Shown here: in pieces, positions 26,653 through 34,806 of the stretch
How positions within the stretch are numbered: the first letter of the stretch is position 1
Layout: each line of letters begins with the position of its first letter
NCBI GenBank assembly: GCA_025358575.1
Contig: JANYJA010000029.1
Coordinates: 1 to 37,895, forward strand
DNA from: Terriglobia bacterium
GTDB lineage: Bacteria > Acidobacteriota > Terriglobia > Bryobacterales > Bryobacteraceae
DNA: 37,895 bases
Reading direction: 5' to 3'
Notes under the pieces: generated by a model
Told to the model about the DNA's origin: nothing
Databases searched by the model: none
What the model saw: only the letters and a program-made list of their open reading frames with translations
Translations under genes and position numbers: made by a program

Positions 26653-27231
26653 ATGAAGAGATTGGCGGTATCGCTGCTTGCGCTTACCAGTTTGTTCCCG
26701 GCATTCGGGACCTCGGCCACGGTGCCCCGCAAGGCGGCCGAGTTCGTGACCGAAATGCCCGGAAGTACGCCGACGCTCCTCAGCCACTACCGCGGCAAGA
26801 TTGTGGTGATGGCGTTCATGTTCACCACTTGACCGCACTGCCAACACATCGCTCAGGTTCTGAGCGGCATACAGAAAGATTATGAAGCGCGCGGCGTGCA
26901 GATTCTGGGCACGTCGTTCAATGACGGCGCGGCGGGACTTGTCGGCGCGTTTAATGCGCAATATGTAAAGGGTTTTCCTTCGGGGACGGCGGAACGCGGC
27001 GCGGTGCTTGAATTTCTAGAGCATTCGGTGATGGCGCCGTTTTACGTGCCCATCATCGCGATTGTCGATCGTAAGGGCATGGTTCGAGAACAGCATATCG
27101 GAGACGATGATTTTCTGCGCGACCCGGAAAAGAACATTCGCGAGCGATTGGATGCGCTCGCGAAAGAGCAACCCATGCACACGGCGGCGGCGCGCTCCAC
27201 CATTCATCGCGCAGCGGCTAAAAAGAAGTGA
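26653..27231 (+). CDS. Thioredoxin-fold selenoprotein (UPHC motif, in-frame TGA at 26830-26832)
   Basis: From ATG 26653 the frame encodes a signal peptide ('MKRLAVSLLALTSLFPAFGT') and a TlpA/AhpC-like thioredoxin fold ('TLLSHYRGKIVVMAFMFTT'). It then meets TGA at codon 60 and continues with 'PHCQHIAQVLSGIQKDYEAR', 'GVQILGTSFND' and 'FYVPIIAIVDRKGMVREQHI' to TGA 27229-27231 (192 residues with Sec). The TGA occupies the first Cys position of a CPHC redox motif, giving U-P-H-C. The downstream 132 codons are intact and family-like. A SECIS-like hairpin begins 17 nt after the TGA. The likely role is periplasmic thiol-disulfide or peroxide redox. The alternative is a single-base nonsense mutation of a Cys codon. 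It overlaps the FecR gene start (GTGA), and no sel gene lies in the window. Confidence 0.82.
26850..26866 (+). promoter_or_regulatory. Putative bacterial SECIS hairpin
   Basis: CGCTCAG-GTT-CTGAGCG forms a perfect 7-bp stem with a 3-nt loop. The loop begins 24 nt after the TGA at 26830-26832 and its first base is G. Known bacterial SECIS elements are coding-region stem-loops at roughly this distance with a G at the start of the apical loop, which SelB recognises. The match supports selenocysteine insertion, but no bulged U like that of E. coli fdhF is evident. Confidence 0.7.
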
Positions 27232-28898
27232 GTCTTATGCAACGCGAAGGCACCTTCGGTCGTCACCTTTTCAGCGTGACCCGAACGTGCGTTTGCTTGT
27301 TGCCTCTGTGTCTGGCGCTTCCCGCGTCAATGCTGGCGGGGTCCACGCGATTCGCCCGAATTGCGGAGCTTGAGGGCAAAGCGGAGCTTCAACTGCGCGC
27401 TTCCGATGCATGGCAGCCCGCGGTTCGCAATATGTCGGCGCTTGAATCCAGTTGGCTGCGAACTTCCGATGCGGGGCGACTGGAAATTGAGTTCGATGAG
27501 GGCAGCGCGTTGCGTCTGGTGGGCGATTCGCAGGCCGAGATTTCGGATTACTCGCGCCTCTCGACGGGCCAGCGCGTGACATTGCTTTCTTTAGACCACG
27601 GCCTGGCCTACTTTACCGGCGAGCCGCATCAGAACGATTCGCTGAGCCTCGCGCTTCCGGGTTTGCAGGCGACTCTGCGGCGCGGTTCGCGCGTGCGTCT
27701 CGAAGCGAACCCGCAGTTCAGTTTCATCGCCGTGATCGAGGGCGCGGTTCGCGTGTCCACACCGGCTACTGAATTGGACTTGCGCGAAGGCCAGGTTATG
27801 CGCGTCGATCCCAATGCATCGGGCCGTTTTTCGTTGTTCCGTGAGATTCCTGAAATGCCCGCCGACTGGTGGAGTGAAGATCGCGATAAAGCCGCGGCTT
27901 CCACCGCATCCGCCAAATATTTAAACGGAGCGGTCTACGGGGCGGTGGATCTGGATCGCAATGGCGTTTGGATTTCCGGTTCGGAATCGGGCCCCGTGTG
28001 GAAGCCGAAGGGCGTTGGGGACAACTGGGTTCCATTCCGCGACGGCCGCTGGCGGTGGTATGACGAAGCCGGCTACACCTGGATTAGCGCGGAGCCGTGG
28101 GGCTGGGCACCGTACCACTACGGTCGCTGGATTCAAAATTCGGCGCTCGGATGGGTGTGGGCTCCGGGGACGAATGCCATTTTTAAACCGGGTGAAGTTT
28201 ACTGGATGCGCGGAACGAATCTGGCGGGATGGGGACCGCTGGCGCCGGGCGAAACGTGGACCGGCAACGGCACTCCGCTTCAATACGCCGCTTTGAATTC
28301 GACTTTCGGGAAGTTCAGCATCGGGATGCGGGAGATTGAGCCGTCCGTCGATCTGATTCGCGCCCGTGACGTGCTCACCGCGGCTTCCTTCACCGCCGCC
28401 CTGCCCTCTCCGCCATTCGTCGCGGCACGCCTGGATGCGATTCGGCCCGCTTTGCGCGCGGGCAGCACTCACGTGGTGACCCCGGTCGTGGCTGGAGATC
28501 AATTCGATGCGCCATCGCGCGAGGCGATTAGCCGCGCGGCTTCGCGGGCTGCTTCCGACGCGGCAACTCAAGCGGTGACTCAAATAGTCGAGCCGCCCCT
28601 GCCCGCCGTGCCGCCCGTTCCAAATTTGCCGGCATCGCTTGATGGCAACGGCTATAACGTGGCCCCCGAACCTGTCGAGATCTTTTATCCGGTTCCTATC
28701 TATACCGGGATCGTTGTGATAAACCCTCCGGAGCATCGGCACTTTAGGGACCCAGCGCCTCCTGCTAAACCTCCCGACAAGCCCCCCGTTGAGGTGGTGC
28801 CTCCCATTCACCGCGTCACTCCGGGCGATGGCGGGCCGGTTCACAATGGCATTGTTGCCAGTCATCCGCGCGATGATCACTTGCCTAAAGATAAATGA
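27228..28898 (+). CDS. Exported FecR-domain protein with Trp-rich (DUF6600-like) repeats
   Basis: The frame starts at GTG 27228 (GTGA overlap with the selenoprotein stop) or ATG 27237, giving 553-556 aa. After a signal-like hydrophobic stretch ('CLLPLCLALPASMLAG') comes a FecR-type domain (about 40-200: 'WLRTSDAGRLEIEFDEGSAL', 'LDHGLAYFTG', 'FIAVIEGAVRVSTPATELDL'). About residues 240-345 hold aromatic-rich repeats ('WVPFRDGRWRWYDEAGYTWI', 'PWGWAPYHYGRWI', 'LGWVWAPG', 'VYWMRG'). The C-terminal 200 residues are Ala- then Pro-rich. FecR domains are periplasmic sensor or structural modules, but no sigma/anti-sigma partner lies nearby. Its TGA overlaps the ATG of the next gene by 4 nt, so the three genes are coupled. 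Confidence 0.85.
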   Translation: MSLMQREGTFGRHLFSVTRTCVCLLPLCLALPASMLAGSTRFARIAELEGKAELQLRASDAWQPAVRNMSALESSWLRTSDAGRLEIEFDEGSALRLVGDSQAEISDYSRLSTGQRVTLLSLDHGLAYFTGEPHQNDSLSLALPGLQATLRRGSRVRLEANPQFSFIAVIEGAVRVSTPATELDLREGQVMRVDPNASGRFSLFREIPEMPADWWSEDRDKAAASTASAKYLNGAVYGAVDLDRNGVWISGSESGPVWKPKGVGDNWVPFRDGRWRWYDEAGYTWISAEPWGWAPYHYGRWIQNSALGWVWAPGTNAIFKPGEVYWMRGTNLAGWGPLAPGETWTGNGTPLQYAALNSTFGKFSIGMREIEPSVDLIRARDVLTAASFTAALPSPPFVAARLDAIRPALRAGSTHVVTPVVAGDQFDAPSREAISRAASRAASDAATQAVTQIVEPPLPAVPPVPNLPASLDGNGYNVAPEPVEIFYPVPIYTGIVVINPPEHRHFRDPAPPAKPPDKPPVEVVPPIHRVTPGDGGPVHNGIVASHPRDDHLPKDK

Positions 28899-29377
28899 AT
28901 TTGACGAATGTCCCTCTGGAGATTCCGGCGGGCGCAAACCTCATCCTCGGCCAGAGCCACTTCATCAAGACGGTGGAAGATCTCTACGAGGCGCTTTTTG
29001 GATCGGCGCCGCAGATCAAGTTCGGCATCGCGTTCAATGAGGCGTCCGGCCCGTGCTTGACGCGCGCCGATGGCAATGACCACTCCCTGCGCGAGGCGGC
29101 AGTCCGCAATGCCACCGCGATCGGCGCGGGCCACATCTTTGTCGTGATGATGAAGGAAGGCTTCCCGATCAACGTGCTGGGACGCATTCACTCAGTGCCG
29201 GAAGTGTGCTCCATTTTCTGCGCGACTGCAAATCCGGTCGAGGTAATCGTCGCGGAGACTGCGCTGGGACGCGGGGTTCTCGGCGTGATTGATGGCTCGG
29301 CGCCGAAGGGCGTCGAAACGGCGGAACATGCCAAGACTCGGCATGCGTTTTTGCGGACCATTGGGTATAAGCGGTAA
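28895..29377 (+). CDS. Adenosine-specific kinase-like protein (PF04008 family)
   Basis: This 160-aa protein matches the small 'adenosine-specific kinase' family, best known from archaea and scattered bacteria. Motifs are 'LILGQSHFIKTVEDLYEAL', 'KFGIAFNEASGPCLTR', 'GNDHSLREAAVRNATAIGAG', 'HIFVVMMKEGFPINVLGRI', 'EVCSIFCATANPVEVIVAET' and 'GVLGVIDGSAPKGVE'. Family members bind adenosine/AMP as trimers; the kinase role is only weakly established. There is no signal peptide. The ATG overlaps the FecR gene stop (ATGA). Its link to the secreted FecR protein and the selenoprotein is positional only. Confidence 0.9.
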   Translation: MNLTNVPLEIPAGANLILGQSHFIKTVEDLYEALFGSAPQIKFGIAFNEASGPCLTRADGNDHSLREAAVRNATAIGAGHIFVVMMKEGFPINVLGRIHSVPEVCSIFCATANPVEVIVAETALGRGVLGVIDGSAPKGVETAEHAKTRHAFLRTIGYKR

Positions 29378-29386
29378 CGCCTCGCT

Positions 29387-29406
29387 GCATCGGGCAAAGC
29401 CCGTGC
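29387..29406. terminator. Hairpin between convergent genes
   Basis: GCA-T-CGGGC / AAA / GCCCG-TGC forms 8 pairs with one bulged T, in the 49-bp gap between the adenosine-kinase-like gene (+) and the CocE-like gene (-). It could end transcription from both sides, but no T-run is present. Confidence 0.4.
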
Positions 29407-29426
29407 CAAATTGCGAATCTGGCCCG

Positions 29427-31295
29427 CTACACGCCACCCTTCACGACGGGAAGCATCAAAGACGAAGTGCGCAGCCTGTCGTGATAGACTCTCCAAGCTG
29501 GCGCGGGCCCCGGCAGCGCGGAAAACTTGCTCGTGTCGGCTCCAAAGAGCGTAACGCGGATGCGGTGGCCGCTGAGAAATTGGTACGACGTGGGTTCGAG
29601 ATCGAACGCAATCTCCGCCAGCTCGCCTGGCACGAGCGGCATCGCATCCGCGCGCCGGTAGCTATGCAGTCCCGATTGCGCGCTGCCGTTAGTCAAAGCC
29701 ACCCGGCGGTGAATCGCTCGCAGGCCACCCGAGGTCACGTACTGGACGGATGCGTCCTCTCGGACATCCTCCAGGTCCGCGAAAAACTCGCCATCCGCCG
29801 CCGAGGAATTCACCCAAAGATGAATCTGGGGAGCTCCGCCGATTTCGACCTTACCGGTTAGCGCGCCAGACATGTAATGCATCGTTCGGTTATCGGAAGT
29901 GCGGCGGTCGGGATAAACTGCCGCGAGGTCGCTAAGGATATTCGATGGTCCGAGTGCCGATTGGAACGTCGCGTCGACATTATAGCGGTCGAAAGAATCC
30001 GTCGAGGAAGGAGTCGAGTCGCTCAAGTGAGCGTCCCGCTCGAGGTACCAGCGCCTGGTGTCCGTTTCAGGCGGCCAGGTTTTTCGCGTCCTCCACTGTT
30101 CGGCCCCGAGTGTGTAGTACTGGATGGGATCGAGATCTTCATACCCGTTATCCGAGCCCTTCAGATAGTGATCGAAGAAGCGCAGGATTTCGCCCTGCAG
30201 TTCAAATCCGGACCCGTGCCACACGGCGAACGGGCTCGCATTCTGCAGGTAGTGGTTCCAAGGGCCGAGGATCAAATGCCTCGGGTTCTTCAGCCTTGCA
30301 TATGTTTTCAAGGCCGCGCCAGGGTCGTCAAACCACCCCTTTAGAATTAGCACGGGCGTTCCAGACGCGCCGATCTCATCCGCTTTGGCGGAGGGACCGA
30401 CAGAGTCCTCCGCAAGTTCGTAGGGACGGACTACGTCGTCCCGAAACGTTACCTGCGCGGTCAGTTGCGCCAGATCGCCGTTGCCTTGGTGCTCGGAGAT
30501 GGCTTGTGAGAGAAGCGTGCGACCTTCCGGACCATCCACCGGAACCACCCCTCGGAAAAATGGTTTCAGGAACCACGGCGGCGCGCGGTCTGGCGGAATC
30601 TGGTTATGGTCCAGGAGGTGTAAGACCGACTGCAACCGCGCGGGGGCTAACCCGGGCAGACCGCCAGGATGCGTGAAGTCCTCGTAAATATCGAATGCGC
30701 CCCGATCGAAGAAGCATGCCTTTACCGCGGGATGGCGGTTGGACAGAAGCAGCAATGCGCTGACGGATTCGAATGAGAAACCCCACGTCCCGACCACGCC
30801 GTTCGACCACGGTTGCTTCACAATCCAGTCGACCACCTCGGCGCTATCCTTCACCTCGGTATCGGAGTATGCGTACGGCCATGAGCCAAAAGAAGCGCCG
30901 CTGCCGCGCACATCCATGTTCACCAGCACGTATCCGTGGTTGAGGATGGCCGTCGCGGGGTCCTTGCTGTCCTGGGCGAGCACGGTCGCCGGCCACCTTA
31001 TGTCCCACCGCCTCCAGTAACGGGCGATGCGCAGGACCGCGGGAACGCGCTGGCCATCGTGGACACTCGAAGGCATCGACGTAGTGACGGCGATCCGAAC
31101 GTCATCTCGCATCCGGACATAGCGCGACGTGTCGTGTGAATCGCCAGCCTGGCCTGGGTGGGCCGCCAAGTACTGCGATGCTGAAGGCCAGGAGTCCTTG
31201 GGCTGGGGATGATTTGGTGGCCGCGGCAGCATGGCGAACACACCTGCCACAATTGCCACGAATATGATCGCTAGAAACCAACGCTTTCGGTTCAT
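29427..31295 (-). CDS. CocE/NonD-family (X-Pro dipeptidyl-peptidase S15-like) alpha/beta hydrolase
   Basis: This 622-aa protein has an N-terminal membrane anchor or signal ('RWFLAIIFVAIVAGVFAML'). The S15 hydrolase core has 'GYVLVNMDVRGSGASFGSW', the nucleophile Ser in 'GTWGFSFESVSA', the Asp in 'LILKGWFDDPGAAL' and the His in 'LILGPWNHYLQNA'. The C-terminal jelly roll ('GKVEIGGAPQIHLWVNSSAA', 'HRIRVTLFGADTS') is the usual X-Pro dipeptidyl-peptidase C-domain. It hydrolyses esters or Xaa-Pro peptides in the periplasm; the substrate is unknown. The nucleophile elbow is G-F-S-F-E, where G-x-S-Y-x-G is more usual. It lies 33 nt downstream of the Hpt-like fragment and is the last gene of the minus-strand run. 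Confidence 0.9.
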   Translation of the reverse strand: MNRKRWFLAIIFVAIVAGVFAMLPRPPNHPQPKDSWPSASQYLAAHPGQAGDSHDTSRYVRMRDDVRIAVTTSMPSSVHDGQRVPAVLRIARYWRRWDIRWPATVLAQDSKDPATAILNHGYVLVNMDVRGSGASFGSWPYAYSDTEVKDSAEVVDWIVKQPWSNGVVGTWGFSFESVSALLLLSNRHPAVKACFFDRGAFDIYEDFTHPGGLPGLAPARLQSVLHLLDHNQIPPDRAPPWFLKPFFRGVVPVDGPEGRTLLSQAISEHQGNGDLAQLTAQVTFRDDVVRPYELAEDSVGPSAKADEIGASGTPVLILKGWFDDPGAALKTYARLKNPRHLILGPWNHYLQNASPFAVWHGSGFELQGEILRFFDHYLKGSDNGYEDLDPIQYYTLGAEQWRTRKTWPPETDTRRWYLERDAHLSDSTPSSTDSFDRYNVDATFQSALGPSNILSDLAAVYPDRRTSDNRTMHYMSGALTGKVEIGGAPQIHLWVNSSAADGEFFADLEDVREDASVQYVTSGGLRAIHRRVALTNGSAQSGLHSYRRADAMPLVPGELAEIAFDLEPTSYQFLSGHRIRVTLFGADTSKFSALPGPAPAWRVYHDRLRTSSLMLPVVKGGV

Positions 31296-31328
31296 GAGCG
31301 TGTTTCCGGCTATTGTATACCAGCGGCA

Positions 31329-31601
31329 TCACACGACCAAAAACATTGCGGCGGTTAAGTAGCTTGCCGATATCACCTCACGAATTTCGGCGAGGGATTC
31401 GCGAATCCTTTCTGGGTCGGCATCTCGCGCCGCGGATTCCATGCGAGCGCCGGCGGCCGTGATGCGCGGAAAGCCATACGATGACCCGGTGCCTTTGAGA
31501 TTTGCGAAATCATTGCGGGCAAGAGCATTGGAAAGGCGCTTAAGATCCGCGCGGCGCGCGGTTATATACCCGGGAACTAGACGCTGGATTTCTGGCGTCA
31601 T
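31329..31601 (-). CDS. Hpt-like (histidine phosphotransfer) domain lacking the phosphorylatable His
   Basis: This is a 90-aa protein from ATG 31601 (or 110 aa from TTG 31661). It reads 'MTPEIQRLVPGYITARRADL', then 'KRLSNALARNDFANLKGTGS' and 'SYGFPRITAAGARMESAARD', with a final helix 'ERIRESLAEIREVI'. This is the Hpt four-helix pattern, where the normal sequence before 'LKGTGSSYGF' is a helix turn ending in the phosphorylated His (…LGHxLKG). Here about eight residues are missing and 'NDFA' joins directly to 'NLKGTG', so the His is gone while the frame is preserved. It is either an inactive docking module or a degraded gene. No response regulator or histidine kinase lies nearby. The Shine-Dalgarno is poor. 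Confidence 0.6.
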   Translation of the reverse strand: MTPEIQRLVPGYITARRADLKRLSNALARNDFANLKGTGSSYGFPRITAAGARMESAARDADPERIRESLAEIREVISASYLTAAMFLVV

Positions 31602-31691
31602 TCTTCGAGCGAAAATCCAAGTGTGCCGGTCCAAGCCGGGTTGAGCATTTTGAAATAACAATCAGCCCCCGCGACGCATAGTAAGTCGACA

Positions 31692-31728
31692 GCGTGAAAG
31701 AAGCAGGCTTCACGCCAGTGTCTTTCAC
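31692..31728. repeat. Overlapping, mutually exclusive inverted repeats
   Basis: GCGTGAA (31692-31698) pairs with TTCACGC (31709-31715). The same left arm also forms GTGAAAGA (31694-31701) pairing with TCTTTCAC (31721-31728). Only one can form at a time. They lie in the 156-bp gap between the carboxylesterase stop and the Hpt-like start, on the minus-strand transcript. The layout recalls an attenuator, but no T-run or leader peptide is seen. Confidence 0.4.
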
Positions 31729-31757
31729 CGCGGAAATTCTGCCAGCCCGCTGGTTGC

Positions 31758-33275
31758 TTATTTATACGGGCTGAGCGAATCCAAAAATTCGTAACGGGCG
31801 CGGTGCGTATCGGGGGCGGCGCTCGGCGCGGCGCTCAAGTGCATCACTTGATAGCCGGTCTCCTTGTTGTACGCGGGCCACTGCGACAGGCCTGCGCCAT
31901 TGGGGTCGCCGGTGCGGGCAAAGTTCGTCCAATAGGAAGTCATGAGGTCGGAGACTCTGTGATCTTCCGGACGCCAATCGAGCTTTTTATTTTCGAGCAC
32001 ACCGAAAACGAATTCGATTTCAGCCGAGTGATAGGCGGTAGCGTTGGGACCAGGAAGCGCTTGGTCGAACTCGTATCGGTAGACGGGTGACCCGCCGGTC
32101 TGGCTTTGGAGCTCGAGCCATTTCCAAGTGGAGTAGGCGATGAAACGGTCACCGGCGAGATCGCCCGCGGCGCGTTTTATTTCGGCGTCGGACTGGCCGG
32201 AGTAAAGTTTCATGATCGCTTCGGAGTTGTCGCTGTAGAGCGTCTTGAGGTGGGCGGAGTAGTTGTCCGAGGTGACATCGTCTTTGCCAAAGATGGCGTT
32301 ATAGCCACCCTCATCGGCATTCCATCCGGCGAGAAGCGGCACGTGACTTTGCTTGCCGGCGGAGTAAATAGCGAAGGTGCTTTCGGGGAGGAAGTAACCG
32401 TCGACGTCGGTCGAGAAGCGGATTGTCTTTTGTTCCATGGAGGCTTTAAGCAGGTCGGCGGCGGGTTTCGCGCGCAGATCGGCGAGCGATGCCGGCCCGG
32501 CAAACTTGACGCCCTCGGCTTCGGCATCGGCAAGAGCGGTGAGCGGAAGTGCCTGACTGAACATGGCGCCGCTTTCGCCGATGGCGTGCTGGAAGAGGTT
32601 CTTCGCGAGCGGTGAAGCGACCAGCCCGCTGACCGAAAACGATCCGGCGGATTCGCCGAAGAGAGTCACGTTGCCGGGGTCGCCTCCGAAGTGGGCGATG
32701 TTCTTGTGAACCCACTGCAGCGCGGCGAGTTGATCGAGCAGCCCGTAATTGCCGGAAGCGTGGCGGGGCGACTCTTTGGCGAGATCGGGGTGCGCGAAGA
32801 AGCCGAAGATGCCAAGGCGATAATCCATGCTGACGACAATCACGCCCTTCTTCGTGAGGTTCATGCCTTCCTGTCGAGGTTCGGAAGTCGCGCCGGCCAT
32901 GAAGCCGCCGCCGAAAATCCAGAGCATGACGGGGAGTTTGCGGTGCGCGGATTTGGCGGGCACCCAGACGTTCAGATGCAGGCAATCTTCGCTAGGTCCG
33001 TTGTCGTGAAAGATCATGTCGCTGAAGATGGGGGCCTGCATGCAGCGCGCGCCGTAATCGGCAGCGCTGCGGACGCCGGTCCAGGGGCTCACTGGCTGGG
33101 GCGGCTTCCAGCGGAGGTCGCCGACGGGCGGCGCGGCGTAGGGGATGCCTTTGAACGCGATCACTTGCCCGTCTACAGAGGTGACGCCTTTGAGCGTGCC
33201 ATCGGGGATGTGGATCTTAGCCGCGTCCTTGGCGTTAACCGCGAGAGTCAGAGCGAGCAGAGCGATAAGTTTCAT
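31758..33275 (-). CDS. Secreted type-B carboxylesterase
   Basis: This 505-aa protein has a signal peptide ('MKLIALLALTLAVNA') and the type-B esterase fold. The oxyanion-loop region is 'LPVMLWIFGGGFMAGA', the nucleophile Ser is in 'VTLFGESAGSFSVSG', the acid is in 'GWNADEGGYNAIFG' and the His is in 'AYHSAEIEFVFG'. The near N-terminal 'VIAFKGIPYAAPPVGDLRWK' is the family hallmark. It hydrolyses carboxylic esters outside the cytoplasm. AGGA lies about 7 nt before the ATG. It starts 11 nt after the stop of the sialate O-acetylesterase-like gene, so the two exported esterases are likely one operon, perhaps removing acyl groups from polysaccharides or lignocellulose-type esters (inference). Confidence 0.94.
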   Translation of the reverse strand: MKLIALLALTLAVNAKDAAKIHIPDGTLKGVTSVDGQVIAFKGIPYAAPPVGDLRWKPPQPVSPWTGVRSAADYGARCMQAPIFSDMIFHDNGPSEDCLHLNVWVPAKSAHRKLPVMLWIFGGGFMAGATSEPRQEGMNLTKKGVIVVSMDYRLGIFGFFAHPDLAKESPRHASGNYGLLDQLAALQWVHKNIAHFGGDPGNVTLFGESAGSFSVSGLVASPLAKNLFQHAIGESGAMFSQALPLTALADAEAEGVKFAGPASLADLRAKPAADLLKASMEQKTIRFSTDVDGYFLPESTFAIYSAGKQSHVPLLAGWNADEGGYNAIFGKDDVTSDNYSAHLKTLYSDNSEAIMKLYSGQSDAEIKRAAGDLAGDRFIAYSTWKWLELQSQTGGSPVYRYEFDQALPGPNATAYHSAEIEFVFGVLENKKLDWRPEDHRVSDLMTSYWTNFARTGDPNGAGLSQWPAYNKETGYQVMHLSAAPSAAPDTHRARYEFLDSLSPYK

Positions 33276-33286
33276 TCGTGATCCTT

Positions 33287-34783
33287 TTATTCGGCCGAGC
33301 GGAAGGGCGACGCGGGCAGGTCGATGGCGTTATAGAGAGTGGCCTCCGGATTGTCGCTCCAGGCATAGCGAACATAGCGCGGGGCTGGCACTTCCGGGCT
33401 GGTAACCACAATTGTTTCGCCCTCGATTCGGGCTGCGGCGGGCGCGAATTTACGGTCGGCACCGGCGACTTCGAACGTCTTCAGCTCGCCATTCTTAGCC
33501 TTGAGCGCGCCGGCAGTGTGGTCGAACCAGATGCGGACTTGACGATCCTCGGGAACCGCTTGGCGAAACAACGGACCCGAATATTCGGCGGTTCCACCAT
33601 ATGCGATGGCACGGGCGGCGGCGGCCAGACGCATCCCGACGTCGAGTTTGTGAGTGGGATGAATATTGTCAGGCGTCCCGCGATCCAGCGTGATCGCCAT
33701 GCCGGTGTTCTTGAGCGCCAGAGTTTGCAACTGAGCTTCGCGAAGCTCGGGCCAAGCGTTGTGCGGGCCGGCGGTGAAGTTCGGAAGTTGCACGAAAAGG
33801 AATGGAAAATCGCCAACACCCCAAGCCTGACGCCAACTGGCGATCATGGTCTCAAACACGCGCGAATAGAGAGGCGCGCGCTCGGCGTTGGCATCGCTTT
33901 CGCCTTGATACCAGATCGCACCGCGGATGGCGAACGGAGTGACCGGGGCAATCATACCGTTATAGATGCCGGCAGGCGCCCATGAATCGGGAAACGCATG
34001 CCACCGACGGTCGGGAACTGGCTTGCCTGCTGCCTTGGCTTGCGCGGCGGCGGCGTCATACGCGCGCGATTCTTTTTCGATGCGAAGGCGGGTGGTGCTG
34101 TCCTGATCGATAAAGTGAGCCCACTGCAAGAAGACCGGCATGAGCGCGGGGTCTTTTCCGATTGCGGACATCGGGGTAAATGCGGCGACAGGAGTGCCTC
34201 CCCAGGATGTGTCGATCACGCCAACGGGAATTTTCAAATCTTTGTGGAGATCGCGTGCGAAAAAGTAAGCCACGGCGGAAAAATTAGGGGCCGCTTCGGC
34301 AGAGCAGCGGGCCCAGCCGCTGGTAATCACGTCGTCGAGCGGGTATGAGGAAGCCTTGCGATCCACGTGGAGGAACCTGATGTTGGGGTAGTCGGCGGCG
34401 GCGATTTCATGCTGGGCGTCGTCGGCCTGGCCCAAATGAAACTCCATGTTCGACTGACCGGAGGCGAGCCAGACGTCGCCGACTAGAACGTCATGCAGGA
34501 CAATCGCGTTGTGGGCCTTGATGGTGACTTCGTAGGGACCACCGGCAGCAGGCGATTTCAGGTACAGCGACCAGCGACCTATGTCATCCGCCGTGGTGTT
34601 TTGCCTGTCGCCGCCAAGGGTCGCCGAAACTTGTTCGCCGTCCGCGGCTCGTCCCCACAAATGGACCGGGCGGTCGCGCTGGATGACCATGTGGTCGGCG
34701 AGCAGGCGCGGGAGGGTGACATCGGCGTGTGCGGTGAGGGTAGCGCAGGCGAGAGCCACGAGTGCGCTAGGAAATTTCAACAT
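33287..34783 (-). CDS. Sialate O-acetylesterase-like (SASA) secreted esterase
   Basis: This 498-aa protein has a signal peptide ('FPSALVALACATLTAHA'). The SASA/SGNH-like motifs are the nucleophile 'LASGQSNMEFHLG', 'IGVIDTSWGGTPV', 'GAIWYQGESDA' and the C-terminal 'DNIHPTHKLDVGMRLA' with catalytic Asp and His. All catalytic residues are present. Family members remove O-acetyl groups from sialic acids or xylan-type glycans; soil Acidobacteriota have many such genes, so the substrate is more likely plant or bacterial polysaccharide. It lies 23 nt downstream of the lipoprotein gene and 11 nt upstream of the carboxylesterase gene on the same strand. Confidence 0.94.
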   Translation of the reverse strand: MLKFPSALVALACATLTAHADVTLPRLLADHMVIQRDRPVHLWGRAADGEQVSATLGGDRQNTTADDIGRWSLYLKSPAAGGPYEVTIKAHNAIVLHDVLVGDVWLASGQSNMEFHLGQADDAQHEIAAADYPNIRFLHVDRKASSYPLDDVITSGWARCSAEAAPNFSAVAYFFARDLHKDLKIPVGVIDTSWGGTPVAAFTPMSAIGKDPALMPVFLQWAHFIDQDSTTRLRIEKESRAYDAAAAQAKAAGKPVPDRRWHAFPDSWAPAGIYNGMIAPVTPFAIRGAIWYQGESDANAERAPLYSRVFETMIASWRQAWGVGDFPFLFVQLPNFTAGPHNAWPELREAQLQTLALKNTGMAITLDRGTPDNIHPTHKLDVGMRLAAAARAIAYGGTAEYSGPLFRQAVPEDRQVRIWFDHTAGALKAKNGELKTFEVAGADRKFAPAAARIEGETIVVTSPEVPAPRYVRYAWSDNPEATLYNAIDLPASPFRSAE

Positions 34784-34806
34784 ACAGGGATTCTATCCGA
34801 AACGAA

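Noticed and set aside
25813-26832. Long + strand frame ending at the TGA of the selenoprotein
   Set aside because: Most of it is antisense to RNase R; only the part from ATG 26653 is coding, and its TGA is read as selenocysteine.
26626-26961. N-terminal 112-residue extension of RNase R
   Set aside because: It is antisense to the selenoprotein gene, lacks family features, and ATG 26625 has a good ribosome site and a normal RNase R N-terminus.
31540-31728. 61-codon minus-strand frame upstream of the Hpt-like gene
   Set aside because: It has no recognisable features and spans the inverted repeats; it overlaps the Hpt-like gene in another frame.
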